Source: Acidobacteriota bacterium (GTDB taxonomy: Bacteria; Acidobacteriota; Vicinamibacteria; Marinacidobacterales; Marinacidobacteraceae). From it: a stretch of 64,000 nucleotides of DNA. This document shows positions 55,701-64,000 of the stretch, one piece after another. Position 1 is the stretch's first letter, and every line of letters starts with the position of its first letter. The stretch lies in NCBI GenBank assembly GCA_022828085.1, contig JAJEIY010000046.1:64556-128555 (forward strand), given 5' to 3'. The notes under the pieces were generated by a model. The model made no database searches, was not told the origin of the DNA, and saw nothing but the letters and a program-made list of their open reading frames with translations. A program made the position numbers and the translations under genes.

Positions 55701-56735
55701 ATGCCGGTTCACCGTTTGTTTCTTTTCGGCGCTCTTGCGGCGCTCCTGTGGTTTGGATCACCGGGCCTCACCGAGGACCTGCGGGAGGAGGCGCTCAGGG
55801 GCTGGGACCTCACGGCGGCGGAGGCCGCCGAACTGGAGCGGCGCCTCGCGGCGAACCCGGAGGACCTGAACGCACGCGCGCGGCTCCTGGGGTACTACTT
55901 TCGGCATCACCGGACCGATCCCTCCCGAAAAGCCGGCCACGTCCTGTGGTTCATCCGGAATGCGCCGGCGGCGGAGGTGCTCGAGGGACCCGAAGCACAG
56001 ATCATGCCCGTGCTCGACCCGGAAGGCTTCGCGGCAGCAAAGGAAGCCTGGCTGGAGCAGATCGGAAACGAACCGCGGAATGTCACCTTGCTGCGGCACG
56101 CTGCCAGCTTCTTGACCCTGTCCGATGAGACGTTGTCCGCCGAACTCCTGGAGCGGGCGGAGAACGTCGAACCGACGAGTGCCGAGTGGGCCAGGGAACT
56201 GGGTCACATTCACTGGCGCGAGGCACGGCAGTTCCCCGAGGGTTGGGACACGGCATTGGCCGAGCGCGCTCTCGGGGACTTCGAGCGCGCCTATGCGTTG
56301 TCGGATGCGTCCGGCCGCGGATCGCTCCTCCCGGACCTGGCGATGGCGGCGTTTGTGGTCGGCGACACGGACAAGGCGCGCACCTACGCGGAAATGATGC
56401 TTGCGGACATCCCGGACAACTGGAACCGCGGGAATCGCGTTCACTACGGAAACCTGGTCCTGGGAAGGATCGCGCTGGCGGACGGCGACCTCCGGGGTGC
56501 GGGGCAGTACCTGCTCGCCGCCGGCCGCACGCCAGGCTCCCCCCAGTTGAACTCCTTCGGTCCCGACATGGCCCTCGCCAGGGATCTGCTCGAGCGGGGA
56601 GAAACGCCGACGGTGCTGCGATACCTGGAACTGTGCCTGGACTTCTGGGAGATGGGCCAGGACCGACTGAAGAACTGGGTCGCGCTCATCGAAGGGGGCC
56701 GGACGCCCGACTTCAGCCGTCATCTCAGATTCTGA
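55701..56735 (+). CDS. Secreted TPR-like helical protein (paralog A)
   Basis: ELERRLAANPEDLNARARLLGYYFRHH..HVLWFIRNAP. Confidence 0.7.
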   Translation: MPVHRLFLFGALAALLWFGSPGLTEDLREEALRGWDLTAAEAAELERRLAANPEDLNARARLLGYYFRHHRTDPSRKAGHVLWFIRNAPAAEVLEGPEAQIMPVLDPEGFAAAKEAWLEQIGNEPRNVTLLRHAASFLTLSDETLSAELLERAENVEPTSAEWARELGHIHWREARQFPEGWDTALAERALGDFERAYALSDASGRGSLLPDLAMAAFVVGDTDKARTYAEMMLADIPDNWNRGNRVHYGNLVLGRIALADGDLRGAGQYLLAAGRTPGSPQLNSFGPDMALARDLLERGETPTVLRYLELCLDFWEMGQDRLKNWVALIEGGRTPDFSRHLRF

Positions 56736-56743
56736 ACGACCTG

Positions 56744-57799
56744 ATGGCCAGCGATTCGGGCCGGAGGCTCGCGCCGTCCGGCCGCGCGTTCCTCCTTGCC
56801 TTCGCCCTGGCGACCGGGGTCGTCGCGGCGGCGCCGGCTCAGGACCTGGGCCGGGAAGCGACGAAAGGCCGCAGCCTGAGCGCCGCGGAGGCCGCGACGC
56901 TCGAAGCGCGGCTCCTGGACAACCCGCAAGACCTCCGTGCGCGGGCGCAGCTCGTGGGCTATTACCACGCCAGTCGCCACGCCAATCCGCGCCGGCACAC
57001 GGAACACGTCCTCTGGTTCATCCGTAACGCGCCCGAGTCCGAAGTGCTGGGCAGCCGCCCCGCCCGCATCAGTCCGATGTTCGACGCCGAGGGCTATCTG
57101 GAGGCAAAGCGGGCGTGGCAACGCCTCGCTCAGGATGAACCGGACAACGTCGCGATCCTCCGCCATGCCGCGGGCTTCCATGCCCCGAGCGAAGCGGGCT
57201 TCGCCGCCGGTCTGTTACGACTGGCGGAAGCGATCGAACCCTCCAACCCCGAGTGGGCGCGGGAGCTGGCCGAACTGGAATGGCGCGAGGCCCGACTCTT
57301 TCCGGAAGGACGCGATCCGGCCGGCGCCGCGCGGGCACTCGTCCATTTGGAACGCGCCCACGAACTCTCCGGCGCGGCGGGCCGCGTCGATCTGCTGCCG
57401 GACCTCGCGCTGGCGGCCTTTGCCGCCGGCGAACACGACAAGGCCCGCACCCACGCGCGGGCCATGCTCGAGGCAGCACCGCGCTTTCGAGACCGGGGGG
57501 ATCCCCTTCACTACGGCAACCTCGTCCTGGGTCACCTTGCCCTGAACGCGAACGACCTCGAGGAAGCGCGGTCTCGCCTTCTCGCCGCCGGCCTAACCGG
57601 GCGGCGACCGATCGAGAGGTTCGGGGCTCCGGACATGAGCCTCGCGAAGGCGCTGCTCCACCGCGGGGAATCAGGGACCGTGCTGGAGTACCTCGAGCTG
57701 TGCCTCGACTTCTGGGCGGAGGGGGAGGAACGCCTGCGGGACTGGATCGTCCTCGTGGAAGCGGGCCTGGTTCCCGATTTCCGCCCCCTGGCGTTCTGA
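56744..57799 (+). CDS. Secreted TPR-like helical protein (paralog B)
   Basis: TLEARLLDNPQDLRARAQLVGYYHASR..HVLWFIRNAP; collinear with paralog A. Confidence 0.7.
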   Translation: MASDSGRRLAPSGRAFLLAFALATGVVAAAPAQDLGREATKGRSLSAAEAATLEARLLDNPQDLRARAQLVGYYHASRHANPRRHTEHVLWFIRNAPESEVLGSRPARISPMFDAEGYLEAKRAWQRLAQDEPDNVAILRHAAGFHAPSEAGFAAGLLRLAEAIEPSNPEWARELAELEWREARLFPEGRDPAGAARALVHLERAHELSGAAGRVDLLPDLALAAFAAGEHDKARTHARAMLEAAPRFRDRGDPLHYGNLVLGHLALNANDLEEARSRLLAAGLTGRRPIERFGAPDMSLAKALLHRGESGTVLEYLELCLDFWAEGEERLRDWIVLVEAGLVPDFRPLAF

Positions 57800-57825
57800 C
57801 GACTTCGTTCCTTGGTGATCCCGGA

Positions 57826-58803
57826 CTACCGGAAGCCCGGGCGGCGGGGGCGGCCGGCCGTGTCCGCGGCGTGCAGCAGGCCCCGGGGCGGAGGGGCGGG
57901 CGGGCGTCCCACGCCGGCGGCGAGCGCGGGGCGGGTGCGCGCCTCGTTCCACTGCAGGAGCGCTACCGGCACCACGATCAGGGCGAGCGCCAACCAGATG
58001 CGCGGTGAGAGGTCCTCACCCAGGATCAACCCGCCGAGCACGACCGCGATCAACGGGTTCACGAAGGCGTAGGTGGCGGCCAGGGCCGGCTCCACGTGCG
58101 TGAGGAGCCAGGTGTAGGCCACGAAGGCCACGATGGAGCCGAAGACCACGAGGTAGAGGAGCGCCGCGAATGCCGGCGCGCCGACGTCCGCGAGGGTGAC
58201 CTGGCTCCACTGACCCGACACAGTGCCCAGGAGCAGCAGCGCGGCGCCGCCCACCAGCATCTGGGCCCCGGCGGAGAGCGGCAGGCAGCGCGGCATGGAA
58301 GGCCGGCGCGACCACAGGCTGGCCGTGGCCCAGGCGATCGGCCCGAGCAACATTGCGATGACGCCCGCGGGGTCGAGCACCGCCTCCGAGCGCCAGGGCG
58401 CGACCAGGACCACGACTCCTGAAAAACCGGTGACGGTGCAGAGAATCGCAACGAGCGAGGGACGCCTCCGGGCCACGAAGGCGGCGTCGAGCCCGGCGAT
58501 CCAGAAGACCACCGTCGCCACCAGCACCGCCGCGGCCCCCGATGGAATGCGGACCTGGGCCCAGTGGCCGAGTCCGTGGGCGGCGGTGAAGAACAGGACG
58601 CCCGCCAGAGCGGCCTCCGCCCACTCCCGCCGGGTGAGCGGGGCCTCGCCGCGCCGGGCGAACAGGAAGAGGATGGCGCCGGCGGTGAAGAAGCGGACAC
58701 CGGCCATCAGGAACGGCGGGATGTCCCGCACCCCGACGCCGATCGCGAGATACGTGGAACCCCAGATCAGGTAGACGGCGGCGAACGCCAGGAACTTCCG
58801 CAC
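57826..58803 (-). CDS. EamA/DMT-family transporter
   Basis: 10-TM pattern; YLIWGSTYLAIGVGVRDIPPFLMAGVRF. Confidence 0.92.
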   Translation of the reverse strand: MRKFLAFAAVYLIWGSTYLAIGVGVRDIPPFLMAGVRFFTAGAILFLFARRGEAPLTRREWAEAALAGVLFFTAAHGLGHWAQVRIPSGAAAVLVATVVFWIAGLDAAFVARRRPSLVAILCTVTGFSGVVVLVAPWRSEAVLDPAGVIAMLLGPIAWATASLWSRRPSMPRCLPLSAGAQMLVGGAALLLLGTVSGQWSQVTLADVGAPAFAALLYLVVFGSIVAFVAYTWLLTHVEPALAATYAFVNPLIAVVLGGLILGEDLSPRIWLALALIVVPVALLQWNEARTRPALAAGVGRPPAPPPRGLLHAADTAGRPRRPGFR

Positions 58804-58873
58804 CGAGGGCAGTCCTCAGTGTCGTCCTTCGCGATCCGGCCGGGAGACGGAGCCGGACGGCCCCGTCACGCTC

Positions 58874-61060
58874 TCAACGGAGTGAGGCGACGATTCGCTC
58901 CGCTTCCCGGACCTGATCCGTGAGCGACGACAGGGCCTCGCTCACCACCCGCACGTAGAAGCGCGCGGCGTCCCACTCCTCCTCTTCGATGCCCTCGCGG
59001 ACGCCGGGGATCGTCTTCACGCCGTAGCCGGTATAGAACCCGGGCGCATAGACCTGGTGGCGGAACCACTCCCGGTTGGGGAGGCCCTCGTCGTAGCCCA
59101 GACGGCGCTCCGAGGTGTAGAGAAGCTGGTTCAGTTCGGAGACGCGGACGTTCGCGAGCACCGCCTCGGCGGAGGCGTCGCTCAGGCCGGCGAGTGATTC
59201 CTCGTACCCCTGCCCTGCGTCGCGGAGCGCTTCGAGCGCGCTTTCGATGGCCTCGAAGTCGATCTCTTCGGGCGATTCCATCGCCGCGTGAGTCTCGCGG
59301 ATCTCCTCCACGTAGGTCTCCATGGCGTCCGCCAGCGCGGTGAATCCGAAGGGGAGGATCGCGGCGTTCGCGAGGCGCAGCATCGCGGTGCCGATCAACT
59401 GCGACAGCGCGCGTCCGAACACGAAATCGGCGTCCGAGAACTTCAGGTACCAGTGGAACGAGTCGTAGTTCGAGTGGTAGACCCCACCGGGGCTGTCGCC
59501 GCCGAAACCGAGGTTCAGCGAAGCCATCGTCAGGTGGTCGATGAAGACCGTGTAGTCGGAACCCGATCCGAGGGCGGCGAGCCGCAGGTCGTCGCTCTGC
59601 TCGATCTCGCGGCGGGCGTCCGGATTCGCGGCGGTTTCCAGGCGGCGCGCCCGGGCGGCCTCGAAGAGGCTCACCCCCCGCTCGGGGTCCTCGATGTCAC
59701 CGGCGACTTCGTTCAGGAAACGCTCGAGCGTGTGGCTGCCCGCGAAGCTGAGCCAGCCCTTCCCGGTGCTGTCGGTGTTGATGTAGACGACGCCCTTCTC
59801 GCCCAGGTCGTCCCGGTGCGTCTCGGCCCACTCGGTGGACCCGAGAAGCCCCCACTCCTCGGCGTCCCAGAGGGCGAAGACGACGGTGCGCCTGGGACGA
59901 ATCCCCGCCTGCAGCAACTCCCCGAAGCCGCGAGCCGTCTCCATGAGCTGGACCGCGCCGCTGATGGGATCGGTGGCGCCCGCGCACCAGCCGTCGTGGT
60001 GGTTGCCATGGACGATCCACTCATCGGGGTAGGTGGAGCCTTCGATCCTGGCGATCACGTTGTAGATGGGCCGCACCTGCCAGTCGTAGGCGGTCCGCAT
60101 CCGGACCGTCACGGGTCCGGGACCGATGTGGTAGGTGATGGGGAGGGCGCCCTTCCAGTCGTCGTTCGGCGCGACCGTCCCGCGGAGTTGCTCGAGAATC
60201 GGAAGGGCGTCGCCCCAGGAAATCGGCAGGACGGGGATCCGCACCAGAGTCCGGGCGGTCTCGCGGGTCAGTTTCTCCCGATCCTCCGTCGCTCCCCAGC
60301 CCGGCGTCAGCGGATCGCCCGGGTGGATCGGCATGTCCATGATGGAGCCGCGCTGTACCCCCCACTTGGGGCGGTAGGGACCCTCCGGATACGTGAGTCC
60401 CCGGTAGTAGCCGTCTTCCTCGGGATCGGAATAGATCAATGCCCCGATGGCTCCGTTGTCCTGCGCGAGCTTGGCCTTGATGCCGCGCCAGCTCCGGCCG
60501 TAGCGGGCGAGCACGATCTTCCCCTCGACCGAGATCCCGAGTTCGGCGAGCTTCTCGTAGTCCTCGGGAATCCCGTAATTCACGTAGACCACCTCGCCGT
60601 TCACGTCCCCATCGGCCGCGTAGGCGTTGTAGCTGGGGAGAAGCCCCTGATCCGAGGAGTCCTTGTCTTCCGGGACTCCGGGTTCCGCGAGCCGCAGCGT
60701 GTACGGCTCGGGTCCCAGCACCTCCACATGCCGGTCGGTCGGGATCGGCATGAGCGCTTCGGTCTCCTCGATTGCGGCATCCAGACCGAAGGACCGGAAC
60801 TTCTCGAGGGCGTAGTCGGCCACCCTCTTGCTGCCGTGTCCGAATCCCGCGATATGCGGCTCCTCGGTCATGTACTCCATGTACTCGCGGAGCCGGGCCG
60901 GATCGGGGATGGCCCGGAAGCGCTCTTCGATGGCCCGCTGGTCCTCCCACTGGCCGGCGAGGAAGCCGCGCCGCGGTTCCTCCGACTGGGCGGCGGCCGT
61001 CAGCGGGGTCGCAACGGCCAGGACAAGCAGGGAAAGCGAAAGGACGGATTTGCGGCTCAT
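58874..61060 (-). CDS. M28 metallopeptidase, glutamate carboxypeptidase II/transferrin receptor-like
   Basis: EWIVHGNHHDGWCAGATDPISG, FALWDAEEWGLLGSTEW. Confidence 0.9.
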   Translation of the reverse strand: MSRKSVLSLSLLVLAVATPLTAAAQSEEPRRGFLAGQWEDQRAIEERFRAIPDPARLREYMEYMTEEPHIAGFGHGSKRVADYALEKFRSFGLDAAIEETEALMPIPTDRHVEVLGPEPYTLRLAEPGVPEDKDSSDQGLLPSYNAYAADGDVNGEVVYVNYGIPEDYEKLAELGISVEGKIVLARYGRSWRGIKAKLAQDNGAIGALIYSDPEEDGYYRGLTYPEGPYRPKWGVQRGSIMDMPIHPGDPLTPGWGATEDREKLTRETARTLVRIPVLPISWGDALPILEQLRGTVAPNDDWKGALPITYHIGPGPVTVRMRTAYDWQVRPIYNVIARIEGSTYPDEWIVHGNHHDGWCAGATDPISGAVQLMETARGFGELLQAGIRPRRTVVFALWDAEEWGLLGSTEWAETHRDDLGEKGVVYINTDSTGKGWLSFAGSHTLERFLNEVAGDIEDPERGVSLFEAARARRLETAANPDARREIEQSDDLRLAALGSGSDYTVFIDHLTMASLNLGFGGDSPGGVYHSNYDSFHWYLKFSDADFVFGRALSQLIGTAMLRLANAAILPFGFTALADAMETYVEEIRETHAAMESPEEIDFEAIESALEALRDAGQGYEESLAGLSDASAEAVLANVRVSELNQLLYTSERRLGYDEGLPNREWFRHQVYAPGFYTGYGVKTIPGVREGIEEEEWDAARFYVRVVSEALSSLTDQVREAERIVASLR

Positions 61061-61129
61061 GGCGCGAAATCGTATCCGTCCGAGGCCGAACCGCCCCGGA
61101 TAGACTCGGCGGCTTCGGGAGGGATCACG

Positions 61130-62800
61130 ATGCGAAGCCATCCCCGCTGGAGCGCCCTGACGGTGCCGCTGTTCCTCGTTGCCGCGCCAGCCCCCGGCCA
61201 GACGGACCGCGCTCCGGCACCGGAAGTCGAGTCCATCACCGCCGCCGACCTCCGCGCCGACCTGTTCTTCCTCGCGTCCGACGGGATGCAGGGACGCCTC
61301 AGCGAGACGCCGGAGAACCGCCTCGCCGCCGAGTTCGTCGCGAGCCGTTTCGCGCGGGCCGGCCTGGAGCCCCCGGGCGGCTCGTTCTTTCACGAATACC
61401 GCCTCGCGCACGCCGCGCTGGGCAACGGCAACCGGCTGGAAGTCGTGGGAGAGGTGGTCCGGACAGTGCAACTGCGGGAAGGCTTCTATCCCCAGCGCTT
61501 CTCGCCTTCCGCGGAAGCGGAGGGCGCGCTGGCCTTCGCCGGCTTCGGCATCCAGGCGCCCGCCTACGGCTGGGACGATTGGGAGGGCGCCGATCTATCC
61601 GGCCGCATCGCCTTGATCCTCGACCACGAACCCGGGGAGGCGGATCCGGCGAGTCTCTTCGACGGCCTGGTGACCTCGGAACCGTCGCGCGCGTTCCGGA
61701 AGGCGGTCGCCGCGGCGGGCGCCGGCGCGGCGGGAGTGCTCTTCGTCCGCGACGTCCACCAGCACCCCGGCGACTTCGACTTCGCGGCCAGCGCAGCCGG
61801 CGCCTGGCCGGACCCGCCCCGGCGGGTTCCGCGCGTCACCCTCGCCGAATGGGTGGAATCGGTCGAGATCCCGGCGGCGGTGATCTCGCCGCGGGTGGCC
61901 GAGACCCTGCTGGCGGGCAGCGGCCACAGCCTGGCGAGTCTGGGCGCGATGGCGGACGCCGGCATGAGCGCGCCGCTGGTGCTCGATACCCGGGTTCGGC
62001 TCGCCACCGCGGTCACCCGGACCACCACGCCGGACCGCAACGTGGTCGGGCTGATGCGGGGCGCCGAGGCGCCCGACGAGTGGATCATCCTCTGCGCCCA
62101 CTACGACCACGACGGCGCCGACGGCAATCTCGTCTGGCCCGGCGCCGACGACGACGGCTCCGGTACCGTGGCGCTCATCGAGATCGCCGAGGCGCTGGGG
62201 CGCGCCGCCGCCCGGGGCGAGCGGCCCCGGCGCTCCATCCTGCTCGCCGGCTGGAACTCCGAGGAACGCGGCCTGCTGGGCGCCTGGGCGTACACCCTGA
62301 ATCCCCTGAACCCGCTGGACCGGACGGTCGCGGTGCTGAACATGGACATGATCGGGCGGAACGAGGAAGTCCGGCGTGGGGGCGGGAGACGGTTCCGGGG
62401 CCTCGAGCCCCAGACGGCCGAGTCGAACGCCAATGCCGTGAACATCCTGGGCCACAGCTACAGCCGCACGATGACCGAGATGGTGCGTGCCGCGAACCGC
62501 GAGGCCGAGCTCGACCTCAAGATGCGCTACGACAACAACGAGTCCAACCTGCTGCGCCGGAGCGACCAGTGGCCCTTCCTCCAGACCGGCGTCCCGGCCC
62601 TCTTCTTCCACACCGGGCTCCACCCGGACTACCACACGATCTACGATCGGCCCGAGAAGATCGAATACGAGAAGCTGGAACGGATCGTCCGGCTCGTCTA
62701 TCAACTCGCCTGGGACCTTGCCGACTCCGACGTGCGGCCGGATTTCACCGGGCCGAACCGGGGTTCCGCGCTGCCCGCCGCGACCGGTCCTGGCCGCTGA
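61130..62800 (+). CDS. M28 family metallopeptidase
   Basis: ILCAHYDHDGADGNLVWPGADDDGSGTVALIEIAEAL, LAGWNSEERGLLGA. Confidence 0.9.
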   Translation: MRSHPRWSALTVPLFLVAAPAPGQTDRAPAPEVESITAADLRADLFFLASDGMQGRLSETPENRLAAEFVASRFARAGLEPPGGSFFHEYRLAHAALGNGNRLEVVGEVVRTVQLREGFYPQRFSPSAEAEGALAFAGFGIQAPAYGWDDWEGADLSGRIALILDHEPGEADPASLFDGLVTSEPSRAFRKAVAAAGAGAAGVLFVRDVHQHPGDFDFAASAAGAWPDPPRRVPRVTLAEWVESVEIPAAVISPRVAETLLAGSGHSLASLGAMADAGMSAPLVLDTRVRLATAVTRTTTPDRNVVGLMRGAEAPDEWIILCAHYDHDGADGNLVWPGADDDGSGTVALIEIAEALGRAAARGERPRRSILLAGWNSEERGLLGAWAYTLNPLNPLDRTVAVLNMDMIGRNEEVRRGGGRRFRGLEPQTAESNANAVNILGHSYSRTMTEMVRAANREAELDLKMRYDNNESNLLRRSDQWPFLQTGVPALFFHTGLHPDYHTIYDRPEKIEYEKLERIVRLVYQLAWDLADSDVRPDFTGPNRGSALPAATGPGR

Positions 62801-62812
62801 GGAGATCCCCTG

Positions 62813-63991
62813 ATGCGAAGCGACCAGACACTCCGCCGCGCGCGGGGCTGGATCCTGGCGGCGGCCGTTGCCGCCGGGTGCGCGGCCCCGGAGGCCGAGC
62901 CGGAGCCATCCGATGCGGGCGCGGTTCCGGCCGCGCCGCTCGAGGCGGACCATTTCGTGCCGTCCTCACCGGAGAACGTGAGCTGGGGCTGGTTCCCGAT
63001 CGACAAGGAACCCGTGCTCCGGGTCCGGCCCGGGGAGACCGTCCGGATGGACACCCTCACCCACAGCGGGGCGGTGCAGGATGAGGAGCCGGTCGCCTGG
63101 CTTGCCGCGCTCGGAGTGCCGCCCGAGGAGATCCACCAGGACGTCCTGGACTTCTGGGCCTCGCGGGAGGGACGGCCCCGCGAGGGTCGAAGCGGCCACG
63201 TCATCACCGGTCCGGTGTTCATCGAGGGCGCCGAGCCCGGAGACATGCTCGAGATCGAGATCCTGGCGGTCGAGACCCGGGCGCCGTGGGGCGTCAACAA
63301 CACCTCGCCCCGAGGCGGCGTCTTCTCCGAGAGTTACCCCGGCTTCCGCCCGGACGACCCGGCGCTGGACATCCCCCCGGGAACCCGCCACCTGATCCGG
63401 ACGGGCTGGGTTGACGGACGTGAGGTCGCCTTCCTCGCCGAGGACATCCAGGTTCCGCTGGCCCCGTTCATGGGGATCCTCGCGGTGGCCCCGGACCCGA
63501 TCGTCGGGCAGCCCGGCGTGACCGTTCCCGGGGTCCAGGGCTCGCGGCCTCCCGGAGCCTTCGGCGGCAACCTGGATGTCAAGGACCTGAAGGCGGGAAC
63601 CACCGTCTATCTCCCGGTGTTCCACCCCGGCGCCCTCTTCTATGCCGGCGACCCGCACGGGGCCCAGGGGGACGGCGAGGTCAGCGGCACCGCGATCGAG
63701 CAGTCGCTGAGCGGCGTCTTCCGGTTCGCCGTCCACAAGGGGCGCGCTCCGTCCTCTCCGCGGGCGGAGGACGAGGACTACTACATGGTCATGGGGATCG
63801 ACCTCGACCTGGACCGCGCCGCCCGGCAGGCGACCTGGGAGGTCGTGGAGTTCCTGGGCGAAGAGAAAGGGCTCTCCCCCGCCAAGGCGCTCTCCCTCGC
63901 GAGCATCGCAGTGGACTTCCGCGTGAGCGAGGTCGTGGACCTCACCCAGGTCGTCACCGGGTACATCCCGAAACACATCTTCGTGCCCTGA
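62813..63991 (+). CDS. Acetamidase/formamidase family protein
   Basis: LTHSGAVQDEEPVAWL, HVITGPVFIEGAEPGDMLEIEILA, GGNLDVKDLKAGTTVYLPVFHPGALFYAGDPHGAQGDGEV. Confidence 0.9.
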   Translation: MRSDQTLRRARGWILAAAVAAGCAAPEAEPEPSDAGAVPAAPLEADHFVPSSPENVSWGWFPIDKEPVLRVRPGETVRMDTLTHSGAVQDEEPVAWLAALGVPPEEIHQDVLDFWASREGRPREGRSGHVITGPVFIEGAEPGDMLEIEILAVETRAPWGVNNTSPRGGVFSESYPGFRPDDPALDIPPGTRHLIRTGWVDGREVAFLAEDIQVPLAPFMGILAVAPDPIVGQPGVTVPGVQGSRPPGAFGGNLDVKDLKAGTTVYLPVFHPGALFYAGDPHGAQGDGEVSGTAIEQSLSGVFRFAVHKGRAPSSPRAEDEDYYMVMGIDLDLDRAARQATWEVVEFLGEEKGLSPAKALSLASIAVDFRVSEVVDLTQVVTGYIPKHIFVP

Positions 63992-64000
63992 GCGGCTCTA

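Noticed and set aside
59288-61129. Long N-terminal extension of the 59288-62800 ORF
   Set aside because: Antisense to the M28 peptidase 58874-61060; the genuine M28 gene starts at 61130 with a signal peptide.

Overview
The GC-rich 64 kb window holds two compartments. (A) About 1-21.24 kb is the right part of an integrative/conjugative-type element. It carries T4SS genes (VirB10/TrbI, a TrbJ/VirB5-like protein, VirB6/TrbL, VirB8/TrbF, VirD4/TraG, VirB11/TrbB), a ParA module with a palindromic iteron array, a tyrosine recombinase, two copies of an AbiEii-like nucleotidyltransferase paired with an uncharacterised ~200-aa partner, a GIY-YIG-like/TonB_C fusion, and a heavily structured non-coding segment. 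It ends at a cluster of ~16-bp palindromic att-like arms (21107-21232). (B) 21.3-64 kb looks like ordinary chromosome: PDH E1, PBP4, amidase, TAXI-TRAP transporter, seven secreted PQQ-type beta-propellers, peptidases, TonB receptor, DMT and YeiH-type transporters. The strongest observations are: (1) a two-thioredoxin-fold oxidoreductase (24996-25721, minus) with an in-frame TGA exactly where the first Cys of the second CxxC is expected (UPWC), followed by a possible SECIS-like hairpin; (2) the duplicated NTase + novel partner module; (3) the GIY-YIG-TM-coiled coil-TonB_C fusion; (4) the 5.80-6.07 kb hairpin cluster upstream of virD4; (5) iterons shared by the parA promoter and the T4SS operon; (6) the att-like array at the element edge. 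All assignments come from reading the translations and the DNA; no searches were run.
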